Below are positions 56,401 through 63,158 of a DNA stretch of 64,000 bases, piece after piece (the stretch's first letter is position 1; each line of letters starts with the position of its first letter). A model generated the notes under the pieces. The model saw nothing but the letters and a program-made list of their open reading frames with translations, was not told the origin of the DNA and ran no database searches. The DNA comes from Pseudorasbora parva (taxonomy: Eukaryota; Chordata; Actinopteri; Cypriniformes; Gobionidae): NCBI RefSeq assembly GCF_024679245.1, contig NC_090184.1, forward strand, positions 12,847,233-12,911,232. Direction: 5' to 3'. Position numbers and translations under genes: made by a program.

Positions 56401-58631
56401 ACTGTAAATCAGCTGTGGGCTGCACTATTACCTAAAACTGTGTCTATTAATGCAGATTGTCTGTCAATCTTACTACTTTGAGTAAAGATAAAGGATGGAG
56501 TAAGATGTTTTGTAAATGTTAATGTTTACATCAGCTGGGCTAACGTATGCACTGCTAATGATATAGTTCCCACAATACATTAAACACACAAACACAGTTG
56601 CAACATCTCATTATAACTACCTCAAACTGAGTAGCATCACTGAGAAATGTCCTGCTCAAGGTTTGGGTTGAAAAATTAGTTCTTCTATTGTTTCATTATT
56701 GATTCTGACTCGTGCTGGGATGGATGTAAAAATCAACGTAATCGTTATCGTCTTTACAGTGTGTACTATCGCTAAACTTTAGGAACAGGAAGCCTGAACG
56801 GAGCTGGAGTTTAGGGCCCGTATTTATCAAGCCTCTCAAAGTGCTATTTTTGTTTTAAGTGCTGAGAATACATGAAAATTACTCCTACTTTTAAACTTAA
56901 GTATAAAAGCAAGTTATCAAATTTCTTTCTCCCAGTTATTTAAGACAGCTCGAGAGGTCTTTCAAGTGGTTAGGAGTTGCCAGTAGGGGCTTGCGATGGC
57001 AATGAGGAGACAGACTTGTGCAAATCTTTCAAGAGAGGGAGAATGTGTTTGAAATGTTTGATGACAAACAGTTAATCAAACAGTATTGTTTGGACAGAGC
57101 AGGCATCATCTTTTTTAGTGCTGGTTAATGTTGGGCTTTATAATAAATAAATAAAAAACGCTGTTTGACTCATTCAGCAAGCAGTAGCAATTGCTTCTTC
57201 CTCCTGCCAGTTCGGTTTTCTTTTGGAATCCATAGTGGCTGATTATATACAAAAAACAGCACACCAGTTTAAAAATTGTAATTAAGACATGGTGTAAAAC
57301 ATGATTATCTTTCATTTCAAATGTGTATATTATAATGTATTCTCTTGAAAGCTCTTTATTGTCAAATGTGTGTTGAATGTAAACTCTTCTTAGGAATTTC
57401 ACAATTTAATGTAAATTTATCTGAGAATATTCTTGAATAAGGTCATCTATTCAGTGATTGGTTCCTGCCTATGACGTCATCCAAATTCCCGTTAGTGGCA
57501 CAGCCAAGTGTCGTGAATCAAATCTAAGACTGACACTTAAGATTTAGTCCTACACTTTACTTAAATTGAGATTGGGAAAGCGCAGCTTTGAGCCAAGAAT
57601 TTTTTTACTCTTAAGTCAATTCTTAGTAGTGTTCTTGGGAGTAATTCTAAGATGTTTGATAAATACGGGCCCAGTTTTGGTAATGGACATTTGTTTCCGA
57701 AATATGCACTGTAAGCGGTAGACAAATCACAACAGACTGGGCCATCTGACTAATCAGAGCAGAGTAGGCAAACAGAAAGGAGGGATTTAGAGACACTGAT
57801 TCATCCACCAAGTCGTTGGACAATCATTGAACATTGTGGTGATATGCAATGTAAAATATGTGAAAAATGTAAGTTTATTTATTTTTTTACCTTTGATGAA
57901 TGTAAACCTGTTGCTGGAGACTTCAAAATCAGAACCCTTTAAAATAGCATAATAGGGGCCTTGTTCAGTCTTTACTTGGGAGTCACACTGGTGGCCTTAA
58001 CGTAAATTTCTCCAGTCAGAAATGACCGAAGACTACTCAAGGGTTACATAGTATAAATTTTAAATCTTGCTAATTACTTGCAAAGCACTAAATGCTTAAT
58101 TCATTCTTGTCATTCACATCTATTGCAATCTATTGCAAAATTCTATAATTGGTCAACCGGAACTGGGAACCCTCCAATAACAACCAATGTACATGTAACT
58201 TCATACTGTTTATACTGAGGTTACCGCAGTCATATGGTGGACCAGTACCTAGACATGACCACAATGCAGCTCTGAATGTCAGCGGAGATCCTATCAACCT
58301 GAAGGCCTTGTCACCATAATGGCTTGATGAATCCAATATTCAAGCATGATATATGAAATATTTTTGTATTGTGTTTTTTCACATAAATGTCTATAACTCC
58401 AAAACAAAATGAGATATTTCCACCAAAATTGACACACACTTCTATGGGCTCACTCCGAGGACACACAAAAAAATTGGTATGATTGTGAATCTGACTTGTG
58501 ATGCAGCCTGAATCAAAACCTCACCGTATCCATTTAAAGCTTCTGTGATCTCACCTTAACCCAGAGCACAGGCTGAGTGCTGCAGAAGAGCCCTCCACAT
58601 CCTCTATGTAACCACTGTAATGACAATGACC
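31788..58631 (-). CDS. adam9: adam9, membrane metalloprotease-disintegrin (exons 4-22)
   Basis: Gene-level entry. ADAM9 is a type I membrane zinc protease that sheds surface proteins and binds integrins. Nineteen exons with GT-AG borders and matching phases sum to 2130 nt, giving 709 residues and a stop without a frame break; the human gene has 22 exons and 819 residues, so about three 5' exons are missing. Domains in order: prodomain end with cysteine switch (LTCG), RKKR cleavage site, catalytic domain with [12 protein letters not shown] and the IMNSG Met-turn, disintegrin domain with ECD loop, cysteine-rich region, EGF-like end, transmembrane helix, proline-rich cytoplasmic tail. Near identity of segments such as [14 protein letters not shown] and [13 protein letters not shown] separates it from other ADAMs. 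Confidence 0.95.
31849..32495. other. adam9 intron with MITE fragment
   Basis: At 32050-32100 an inverted pair (AAAAGTTTGGGGTCA and its complement) marks a fragment of the TACACTGCTGTTCAAAAG MITE family. The rest is AT-rich. Confidence 0.45.
32496..32566 (-). CDS. adam9: adam9 cytoplasmic exon with proline run
   Basis: Acceptor TTTTTGCAG, 23 codons plus two bases, donor GTAATA. It reads [20 protein letters not shown] and ends FT, then R across the junction. With the next exon this forms a long proline-rich SH3-ligand stretch. Confidence 0.92.
32567..34028. other. adam9 intron, nothing recognised
   Basis: AT-rich intron; no transposon ends, exon-like frames or RNA-like structures were seen. 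Confidence 0.5.
34029..34058 (-). CDS. adam9: adam9 30-nt microexon
   Basis: Ten codons, [10 protein letters not shown], between an acceptor ending GATAAAG and the donor GTAAAT. Phase 0 on both sides, so skipping it keeps the frame. The acceptor lacks a strong pyrimidine tract, which suggests regulated use. Confidence 0.8.
34533..34599 (-). CDS. adam9: adam9 cytoplasmic exon
   Basis: Acceptor TTTCCTCAG, donor GTGAGT, 67 nt. It completes a Glu codon and reads [20 protein letters not shown], then DG. Human ADAM9 has similar QANPSRQPGSV text here. Confidence 0.9.
34600..35675. other. adam9 intron with simple repeats and a SINE tail
   Basis: A C-run and A-rich stretch lie at 34690-34740. At 34878-34945 the words TTTATATAGCGCTTTTCAAG and AAAGCGCTTTACATAG are the tail of the SINE family seen at 43940 and 54660. 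A 64-codon and a 71-codon open frame look accidental. Confidence 0.5.
35680..36811. mobile_element. TTAA-flanked MITE hosting a nested element
   Basis: TTAA sits on both sides (35676-35679, 36812-36815). AGGGTTACTTCAGCGATTAG at the left is mirrored by AGGGGTACTTCAGCGCTGGG at the right. An independent element (35757-36294) is inserted inside it. Confidence 0.75.
35757..36294 (-). mobile_element. TAGCCT-ended element related to the THAP locus
   Basis: The ends are TAGCCTGACAAGAC and, inverted, TAGCCTAGAAATCTAGACGC. CTCCCCC occurs directly outside both (35750-35756, 36295-36301), a 7-bp target duplication. In reverse orientation about 400 bp match 60215-60590, upstream of the THAP exon, but this copy has no THAP exon. 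P-superfamily elements carry THAP transposases and make 7-8 bp duplications, so that membership is a reasonable guess. Confidence 0.6.
36815..37959. other. adam9 intron with a hAT end fragment
   Basis: At 37440-37525 GAATAATCGTGATTATGATT repeats end in TTGTGCAGCCCTTA, a truncated hAT right end. The rest is AT-rich. Confidence 0.45.
37960..38101 (-). CDS. adam9: adam9 transmembrane exon
   Basis: Acceptor TTTCACTCAG, donor GTGAGT, 142 nt. It reads [20 protein letters not shown], then ALGLYVFF and a basic stop-transfer [18 protein letters not shown]. The hydrophobic run of about 20 residues is the single membrane span; human has [15 protein letters not shown] at the same place. Confidence 0.96.
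38331..38436 (-). CDS. adam9: adam9 EGF-like exon
   Basis: Acceptor TACTTTCAG, donor GTAAGA. It reads [20 protein letters not shown] and continues to GPTWD. CxCxxGWxPPxC is the end of the EGF-like module before the membrane. Confidence 0.95.
38625..38705 (-). CDS. adam9: adam9 cysteine-rich/EGF junction exon
   Basis: Acceptor TTGTATTGCAG, 27 codons, donor GTACAT. It reads [20 protein letters not shown], then KKCHGHG, nearly identical to human [16 protein letters not shown]. Confidence 0.96.
39205..39640 (-). pseudogene. DIRS-like retrotransposon fragment (RNase H region)
   Basis: On the minus strand a frame at 39438-39632 contains [20 protein letters not shown], the end of an RNase H domain typical of tyrosine-recombinase (DIRS) retrotransposons. 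A shifted frame at 39209-39409 has [14 protein letters not shown], another DIRS hallmark. No recombinase or terminal repeats were found, so it is a fragment in an adam9 intron, same strand as the gene. Confidence 0.7.
39641..40317. other. adam9 intron, nothing further recognised
   Basis: It may include more of the DIRS-like fragment, but no frame could be followed. No exon is seen. Confidence 0.35.
40318..40501 (-). CDS. adam9: adam9 cysteine-rich exon
   Basis: Acceptor TTTTTTAAG, donor GTAAAG, 184 nt. It reads [20 protein letters not shown], then [16 protein letters not shown] and [16 protein letters not shown]. This is the core of the cysteine-rich domain (human [21 protein letters not shown]). 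Confidence 0.97.
40596..40701 (-). CDS. adam9: adam9 cysteine-rich exon
   Basis: Acceptor TTCGTGTAG, donor GTACAG, 106 nt. It reads (K)[18 protein letters not shown], then [27 protein letters not shown] is conserved in ADAM9. Confidence 0.96.
40702..42748. other. adam9 intron with MITE end and SINE fragment
   Basis: At 40874 TTAAAGGGGACATATGAAAA looks like the end of a common fish MITE; no partner was found. At 41625-41820 the words GTCCCTTGGATGAGACGTTA and AGGCCCTGACTCTCTG match the body of a cyprinid tRNA-derived SINE. The rest is AT-rich. Confidence 0.5.
42749..42944 (-). CDS. adam9: adam9 disintegrin exon with ECD loop
   Basis: Acceptor TCTGTCAG, donor GTGAGT, 196 nt. It begins [20 protein letters not shown], with the ECD tripeptide at the tip of the integrin-binding loop where venom relatives have RGD; human ADAM9 also has ECD. 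It continues through [13 protein letters not shown] into [20 protein letters not shown]. Confidence 0.97.
42945..43481. other. adam9 intron, nothing recognised
   Basis: Very AT-rich, without recognisable repeats. Confidence 0.5.
43482..43574 (-). CDS. adam9: adam9 disintegrin exon
   Basis: Acceptor TTGTTTCAG, 31 codons, donor GTAATT. It reads [20 protein letters not shown], then [11 protein letters not shown], the canonical cysteine pattern of disintegrin domains. Confidence 0.97.
43632..43665. mobile_element. Tc1-like terminal repeat fragment
   Basis: AACTCAGCTAAAAAAAGAAA followed by CGTCCCTTTTT is the widely distributed end of a fish Tc1 family. Only this end was recognised. Confidence 0.5.
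43940..44155 (-). mobile_element. tRNA-derived SINE
   Basis: Reading the minus strand from 44155: GGGCCGGCATTGGCTCAGTG (box A-like TGGCTCAGTG) and then GGTGGTTCAATCCCCAG (box B-like), followed by a body shared with 54660-54912 and ending near TGTAAAGCGCTTTG. The same family, more complete, sits in the Tc1 at 54622. Confidence 0.7.
44163..44760. repeat. Foldback element, arms about 150 bp
   Basis: The block CCAGACGAGGAATAGGGTCT with neighbours (44170-44325) returns inverted at 44598-44750 (ACTATATTCCTCGTCTGGG). The middle about 270 bp has no ORF. It is probably a MITE; exact termini are unclear. Confidence 0.65.
44997..45976. mobile_element. hAT-type element with 8-bp target duplication
   Basis: CTTTCAAC lies directly outside both ends (44989-44996 and 45977-45984). 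The left end TAGGCCTGTCACGATAAC is mirrored by TATCGCGACAGGCCTA. It is 980 bp, non-coding, with a GC-rich patch near 45605-45870. Confidence 0.9.
45985..46445. other. adam9 intron, nothing recognised
   Basis: No repeat end or exon-like frame was seen. Confidence 0.45.
46446..46617 (-). CDS. adam9: adam9 catalytic/disintegrin junction exon
   Basis: Acceptor TTTGTCCTTAG, donor GTGAGT, 172 nt. It reads [20 protein letters not shown], then [19 protein letters not shown] and [10 protein letters not shown], where the disintegrin domain starts. Human has [18 protein letters not shown]. Confidence 0.97.
46700..46833 (-). CDS. adam9: adam9 zinc-binding catalytic exon
   Basis: Acceptor TTCCCCTCAG, donor GTGAGT, 134 nt. 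It holds [20 protein letters not shown], then [11 protein letters not shown] and CIMNSG: the three zinc-binding His and catalytic Glu of HExxHxxGxxH, and the Met-turn. All key residues are present, so the protease should be active. Confidence 0.98.
46969..47050 (-). CDS. adam9: adam9 catalytic-domain exon
   Basis: Acceptor CTTTTTACAG, donor GTATGA, 82 nt. It reads [20 protein letters not shown], then HGGGINA. Human ADAM9: [15 protein letters not shown]. Confidence 0.96.
47703..47872 (-). CDS. adam9: adam9 catalytic-domain exon
   Basis: Acceptor TTTCCCTTAG, donor GTACGG, 170 nt. It starts [20 protein letters not shown] and ends RRHDSAQLI, almost identical to human [20 protein letters not shown]. 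The donor GTACGG departs from consensus, but phase and the next exon fit exactly. Confidence 0.97.
48031..48102 (-). CDS. adam9: adam9 catalytic-domain exon
   Basis: Acceptor TTCTTCTCTACAG, 24 codons, donor GTAAGT. It reads [20 protein letters not shown], then YVDS. NRNHT is a potential N-glycosylation site, as in human GRNQT. Confidence 0.96.
48198..49355. mobile_element. MITE-like element (AAAGGGGTCATGAC end) in adam9 intron
   Basis: Left end TTAAAGGGGTCATGACCTG; at the right CAATTCATCACCCCTTGAAT is its imperfect mirror. The last 150 bp (49195-49345) are nearly repeated at 2410-2560, marking a dispersed family. No transposase frame. Confidence 0.5.
49469..49534 (-). CDS. adam9: adam9 exon starting the mature protease
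   Basis: Acceptor TTTCCAAACAG, 22 codons, donor GTAAGT. It begins [20 protein letters not shown] and ends ER. With the upstream R it makes the RKKR proprotein-convertase site; YVELLLVVD is the first strand of the catalytic domain. Confidence 0.97.
49540..50200. other. adam9 intron, nothing recognised
   Basis: AT-rich, with an A-run at about 49650. A 60-codon minus-strand frame looks accidental. Confidence 0.45.
50205..50275 (+). mobile_element. tRNA-related SINE fragment
   Basis: GCCTCATTGTTAGAGCGTCA (box A-like) is followed about 40 bases later by AGAGTTCGAGCATCGCTC (box B-like). The cloverleaf does not fold properly, so a SINE head or tRNA pseudogene is likelier than a functional tRNA. 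Confidence 0.4.
50280..51640. other. adam9 intron, nothing recognised
   Basis: AT-rich unique-looking sequence with a 126-codon plus-strand frame overlapping its left end that I do not recognise ([17 protein letters not shown] end). It may be part of a mobile element but no ends were found. Confidence 0.35.
51650..53340 (+). repeat. LINE 3' regions (L2-like), possibly two pieces
   Basis: At 51660-51840 the frame reads [12 protein letters not shown] and FKLAFYL-like text from an L2-type ORF2 end. From 52360 to 52720 is the family 3' UTR (TGCTAATATTAGTCTCTGTG; later CTGACTGAGCCTGGTTTCTT). The tail ATATATAAATAAAGTTGACT ends near 53337. A MITE fragment (TCAGCATCGTTACTCCAG) lies between at about 52190-52350. 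Confidence 0.6.
53384..53419. repeat. (ATT)n microsatellite
   Basis: About 12 tandem ATT units directly after the LINE tail. Confidence 0.9.
53759..53978 (-). CDS. adam9: adam9 prodomain exon with cysteine switch
   Basis: Acceptor TATGTTCCTTAG, donor GTGAGT, 220 nt. It reads [20 protein letters not shown], then [20 protein letters not shown] and ends SQSSHLIR. The Cys of LTCG is in the place of the latency switch (human PLVCG/PLKCG), which keeps the zinc site shut until the prodomain is removed. The middle ([11 protein letters not shown]) is fish-specific. Confidence 0.95.
54014..54620. other. adam9 intron, nothing recognised
   Basis: AT-rich, with a short CT run near 54562-54585. No repeats recognised. 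Confidence 0.45.
54660..54912 (-). mobile_element. tRNA-derived SINE inside the Tc1 left repeat
   Basis: On the minus strand from 54910: GGGGCGGCAGTGGCTCAGTG (box A) and GGTGGTTCAATCCCCGG (box B), then the shared body and a tail with AAAGCGCTATATAAATGCAG. The words GGTAAATGGACTGCATAAAT at 54659-54678 look like a duplicated tail or target site. It is the same family as 43940-44155. Confidence 0.8.
55240..56019 (+). pseudogene. Tc1-like transposase, deleted and frameshifted
   Basis: ATG at 55240 gives [20 protein letters not shown], then jumps to [16 protein letters not shown], so about 80 residues of the DNA-binding region are gone. Later pieces, in different frames, are [55 protein letters not shown] and [11 protein letters not shown], holding the DD34E residues. 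The C-terminus (AAKGGATKY, stop 56019) is intact. Confidence 0.88.
56813..57671. mobile_element. MITE with GGGCCCGTATTTATCAA ends
   Basis: GGGCCCGTATTTATCAAGCC at the left is mirrored by GATGTTTGATAAATACGGGCCC-type sequence at the right (17 exact bases). Similar words such as AGTAATTC/GAATTACT lie inside both ends. The interior has no transposase frame. A Harbinger-type origin is a guess from the ends. Confidence 0.7.
58010..58345 (+). repeat. LINE 3' region copy
   Basis: Fragments of an L2-type ORF end (TTTTAAATCTTGCTAATTAC) and of the 3' UTR (CCGGAACTGGGAACCCTCC, also at 1701) show another copy of the LINE family at 1685-1985, on the plus strand. Confidence 0.5.
58555..58631 (-). CDS. adam9: adam9 prodomain exon (exon 4)
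   Basis: Acceptor TTTTCCATCAG, 25 codons plus two bases, donor GTGAGA. It reads [20 protein letters not shown], then LCSGL with R shared with the next exon. Human: HCHYRGYVEGVHNSSIALS. An exceptionally long CT tract lies about 40 bases upstream of the acceptor. Confidence 0.95.
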
Positions 58632-58663
58632 CTGATGGAAAACACAATGAGAGAGAGTGAGAG

Positions 58664-58822
<159 letters not shown>

Positions 58823-59150
58823 CCACAATAATTTCCACCAAGATCAAAAATATAATTGCCAAGCCTTGACTAACAAAAAGCAACATTCTTGTCATTCAAA
58901 CCCTGAACTAAGCTCAAGGTGCTTTCTTGTCAGGGACCAGAACCTAGTTGGTCTGACAGCTATACTGTAGGGAAGAAGTTCTCAACCAGAGGGTCGAGTT
59001 CCACCAGGGGACCTCAGGATGATTTAAACAAGACAAAACAAGCATTAAAATAAACCAATTCTCATATTAAATTCACATTAATTCACTCCCTCAACAGTTT
59101 TTTTTTCTTTTTTTTAAAGAGTAAGGGTTCCCATGATCTGGATAAATGAC

Positions 59151-59702
59151 AATGGGTGCGCTTAAATGCACGTTCTTAAGCCGATTATGCCCAATAAGCC
59201 GACAATGAACATGGTCATGTAAACGCGGTAACCCGTTTTCTTTTATCGGAGTAAGATCATAAACGGCGTAATCATAAACCAGTCGGTACACGTAGTTTTT
59301 TGCCTCTTACCTCAATTTTGCGCGGCATGTTATCGCATTAACCTGCTTTCTGTCGGCTTACTGAAGTTTGCATGTGTGATAGGTGACAAAAACGCAAACT
59401 CAGAGCACCTTTAAACGCATTCCAGACAGAGCGAGCTAGCGACCTGCATGAAAAAAAGGACACAAACTCAGACTCTTTTAAGACCCAGACAATTGTAAAG
59501 ATGTTTTGTCCTCTCATGCAGCAGAAGTAGAAGAGGTTTAGTCAAAACGCTGCATCTGGAACTGCATTAAGGATAATATGAGCCGTGATTCTCCACAGTG
59601 CACGCTTTATTTAACAAATGATGTAACATTTGAAAAACTTTGCGTCAGATACCGACATTATTATTTTTGACGTCACTACAAGTGCATGTAAACGCAACCA
59701 TT
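59151..59702. mobile_element. MITE with imperfect inverted ends
   Basis: AATGGGTGCGCTTAAATGCA at the left corresponds to AATGGTTGCGTTTACATGCA read inverted at the right. Repeated AAGCCGA and GTAAACGC motifs lie inside. No ORF. Confidence 0.55.
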
Positions 59703-60214
59703 GTCTTAGGTGTCCTCAAAATGTGTGTTTCAGCTCAAAATACCACAGAGATCATTTATTATACCATGCCTAAATAGCGGCTTTTTGGGTTGAAGAAGCA
59801 AAAAAAGGCTATTTTTGTGTATGTACATATTTAAATGAAAATAAGCTTGGACTCCCCACCAGAAGAAGGCTGTGTCTCTACAGCTTGTGCCTTGTATCCT
59901 CCAGCAACAACAAAACAGGAGAAAGAGCATGGTCCACTGCATTGTTTTCCCTTATTTTAAAAATAAATGGAAGGTTGCAACCTCGAAGGTTGTTTTTTTT
60001 CTTCCATTAAGTGCATACACACAAATTCTTTTTAAAGGAACTGTATGTAAGAAATGCATTTCAATGAATCATAAAATGCCCGATATGTCACTAGACATTA
60101 AGAAATCGTGTTACTTTCAAATACTTATATTATTGACAACAGTAGTCCGAACAGGATATTGTCATTTAAAAGTTGTTGATGTTGATATTGGCATTTTGAC
60201 CTGAAGCGCCACCC

Positions 60215-60705
60215 TAGCCTAGAAATCTAGACGCACCCTAGCGGCAGCAATAATAATCTACCACGAGTGTTGTCTAGCAACTCTCAATACAGTTCTGAGC
60301 TGTAAAAACCAAACTCTGGTCAGGCCAATCACATCGTGTATAGAGTCGGTGGGCGGGGCTTAACATAGTGACGGCAGAGTTCTGCTTGCGAGCTTCTAGT
60401 AAACACAGAAGCTGGCGAACGGCGGTCTTTCGAATCAGCTTTGACAGCGACTCTGGAAGACTTGGACTTAAGCTTTTCTCTGAAAAAAGAACGGCACAGA
60501 AATCATTCTTAAAAAGGCATGATGTGTTCAGAGTTTTGCCGACCGGATACAGCTAAAGTTTAATCTGTCAACGAGCTCCGCTTCACGTTGCTTCGGGTGG
60601 GTGTTAGCGCTATCCCGGAAGAGCGTGAGAGAGAGAGAGGGAGAGAGCGAAAGTAACAGGCTATGCCCATCAAAGCGCTGGCTCGTAGGCTGCGCTGCAC
60701 AGGTA
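60215..60705 (+). mobile_element. TAGCCT-ended element, left part
   Basis: It begins TAGCCTAGAAATCTAGACGC, the same terminus as the element at 36294, and is homologous to it (reversed) for about 380 bp, to around 60590. Here the sequence continues into the THAP exon instead of ending. The right terminus was not found. Confidence 0.6.
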
Positions 60706-60972
60706 ATGTGCACAATTAACAATGACATCAAAAAGTGCGTTTTTGGTTGCCAGACCAAGACAGTCCTGCACAGATTCCCCCAAAACCCCGCAGTAAGGCA
60801 ACAGTGGATGGAATTTGCTTTTCCGGATCAGCAACTGAGTTGCGCGAATGTTTATATCTGTTCGCTGCATTTCGGTGCCGACTGTTTCATAAACAAGGCC
60901 CAGCTTGACGCCGGATTTTCCAATCGCCTAATGCTGAAGGATGGAGCAGTCCCAACGTTAGAACCGCGGGCG
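60706..60972 (+). CDS. THAP-domain first coding exon
   Basis: ATG at 60706 gives MCTINNDIKKCVFGCQTKTV, then LHRFPQNP, a Trp, YICSLHFGADCF and LKDGAVPTLEPRA, ending at a good donor (GTGAGT, 60973). Cys, Cys, then Cys-x2-His form the THAP zinc site, and FP, Trp and AVPT are its other hallmarks. THAP domains bind DNA and occur in P-type transposases and host factors. No following exon was recognised. The upstream sequence belongs to a repeated element, so a transposon gene or a host gene derived from one is likely. Confidence 0.75.
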
Positions 60973-61404
60973 GTGAGTTAGACTGCTTCAAATATCTGTG
61001 TCTATGCTCATCAAGTAGCCCAAACATGATCACGTATAGTTACTATATATATTACTATATATAGAAATTGATCAATGGAGCATGCGATGTGTAGTGCGTG
61101 TACATTTGTTTAGCTGGCCACTATATGTGTAACTTTATGTTTGTGTATTGTAAAAGCACTCCAAACAACAATACACAAAGAGGGGGGAAATATGTTGAAC
61201 TAAATAAGCGCGCTTCATCATTCAAATGTGCTACTATTCCGTGTTGTCTACACAAACCACGCGTAAACACACACACACACACGTGCACAACTGCACTTCC
61301 CACATGTACACCTTCAAAGACAAAAATACGACGATATAATTCGAGTATAAATATGTAAATAACACAAGTCGCTAAGCATATTATATAGTTAGTGTATAAC
61401 TTGT

Positions 61405-61516
61405 ACCACATAGAGACGTCCTGCTCTAGTCGTTTTTGCTGCTGCTCCTGTTTAACTGCAGCCTCTGGGTCTGATTCCGGATCATAGATGTATGGCTGTA
61501 TCTGATTAAAAGCCAT
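61405..61516 (-). CDS. First exon of a P2X7-C-terminal-like gene
   Basis: ATG at 61516 gives MAFNQIQPYIYDPESDPEAA, then VKQEQQQKRLEQDVSMW and a donor GTACAA. Short N-termini of the form M-A-x-x-IQPYxxEP…S/D-E…DVSxWC are, to my knowledge, typical of numerous fish genes with a zinc-binding domain like the C-terminus of P2X7. No second exon was found within the window to the left, so function is unlikely. Confidence 0.5.
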
Positions 61517-61764
61517 ATTTTTAGTTTGAATAAAGTTTTTCCCGCTGTTAGGGATGACACAGCTTTACGACGCACTCAACACGGCGGCGCACACGTCACT
61601 ATTTACCCGCTCGGCTTTTTTCGGAAAGACTCGGAACAGCGCATCTTTCTTATATAATTATTTAAAAAATATAGACTTTTCGGAGATATGCAGGATGCAA
61701 TGCTACTCTATAGGTACTCAAGATTGACATGACACTGACTGAAACTGAGTGTTTCACCCCCCCT
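61405..61764 (-). mobile_element. TTAA-flanked element end with P2X7-C-like first exon
   Basis: The end at 61764 (AGGGGGGGTGAAACACTCAG inward, TTAA at 61765-61768) matches the left end of 15764-16925 over about 330 bp. Its other terminus is not found, so this is a truncated or interrupted copy. Confidence 0.7.
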
Positions 61765-61975
61765 TTAAAAGCTAATTCAAAATATTAATAAATAATATAA
61801 TGGTATATAAATAATAAAGTTTATAGAAGAAAAAACACTTCCTAAAAATAAAAATGAGTAGAAGCTTTCCCACACAAAATGTATTGCTACAATTGTGTGG
61901 GAAAGCTACTACTCACATTTGTATTTTTTAGGAAGTATAATAAAGCATTGGTAATGATAATGCTAAACATGCTAT

Positions 61976-62400
61976 TTGGAATTGCTGGAGCCACATAACA
62001 TCTATAGTTGTGTTTTTTCTAGGCATTGGGATTTAAAACATGCCCTGCTAGCTCTGGGATGCAGTTCCTCTTGTGTCTTTTATTTAGTTGGAGTGTCATT
62101 CTCTACATCATTAAGACTCATTCCTCCGTACTATGGGAGATCGGGCCTTCTGCTCTGCAGCCCCTAGTCTGTGAAATGATCTCCCTGACCACCTGCGGAC
62201 CCCACAGAGTGTAAGTGTTTTTAAGCGTGGTCTTAAAACCCTCATTTTTAGCAGAGTTTTTGATTGATTTGTTACCTCTTAATTTTTCAGTTTTATTTAT
62301 TTTATTTTATTTATTGTTGTTGATTGTTTTAATTCTGTGAGCACTTTGAGATTTTGTTTAATATAACGTGCATTACAATTAAATGTATTATTATTATTAT
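61976..62400 (+). pseudogene. LINE ORF2 3' end (L2-like)
   Basis: The plus strand contains SVLWEIGPSALQPLVCEMIS (a decayed form of the APxLWNxLP block) and VFKRGLKTLIF, followed by a tail with ATTACAATTAAATGTATTAT. Dead. Confidence 0.6.
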
Positions 62401-62599
62401 TGTTTGGCAGTTTATGCCATGAGAGTGATTAGAGTTAAACAGTAAATGTTTAACAGTAAGGGCTTTGTTCTATCATGTGTGATGTCCGAGTGACTAAAAG
62501 AGACCCCCTTGGCAGTTGCAATCTCTGACAAGGTTAAAAGCAGATTCTGAGCTAAAAATGGATAAACAAATAAAGTCTGTAGTTAAATCTAATTTTTTT

Positions 62600-63100
62600 T
62601 TTCACTTAAAAAATCTTAGCAAAAACCAAGCCTTTTCTATCTCTGACAGATTTTGAGAGAGCTATTTCTGTGGTTGTTTTCTCTCTAGAATGATTATTGT
62701 AATGCACTGTATGCTCATGCTGGGATTGAAAAAAAACCCCGGCATGCTCGCAAAACCTACAAAATGCTGCAGCCAGATTGATTAAATCAGCCAAGAGAAC
62801 GGATCATGTTACACCTTTATTGAGATCCTTAAATTGGCTGCCAGTCGAGTATAGAGTACATTACAATATTATTGTTCTGGTTTTTAAAGCGCTACATAAT
62901 TTGGCACCATCATAACTTTCTGAGTAATTGTCTGTATACATCCCATCCAGGTCATTGAGTTCGGAAAATCTAAATCTCCTTGTGACTGTAAGAACAAATT
63001 TTAAACAAAGGTGACAGAGCATTTTCTCGAGTCGGCCCTAAACTGTGGAATGACCTTCCACACTCAGTCAGATCAGCAAAGTGAAGCACACTGGGCAACA
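62600..63100 (+). pseudogene. LINE ORF2 fragment (L2-like)
   Basis: Plus-strand pieces, in several frames: NDYCNALYAHAGI, then TDHVTPLLRSLNWLPVEYRV, LVFKALHNLAPS and RAFSRVGPKLWNDLPHSVRS. These are the usual C-terminal blocks of fish L2-type LINEs. Stops and frameshifts break it. Confidence 0.8.
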
Positions 63101-63158
63101 CCTGTTGTATTATGTGTGCTATATATACGTACATAATATATGCACACACATACATATA

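Noticed and set aside
59730..59942. Signal-peptide-like ORF (MLFLLFCCCWRIQG) as adam9 exon 1
   Set aside because: No resemblance to ADAM9 N-termini and no consensus donor at a sensible place.
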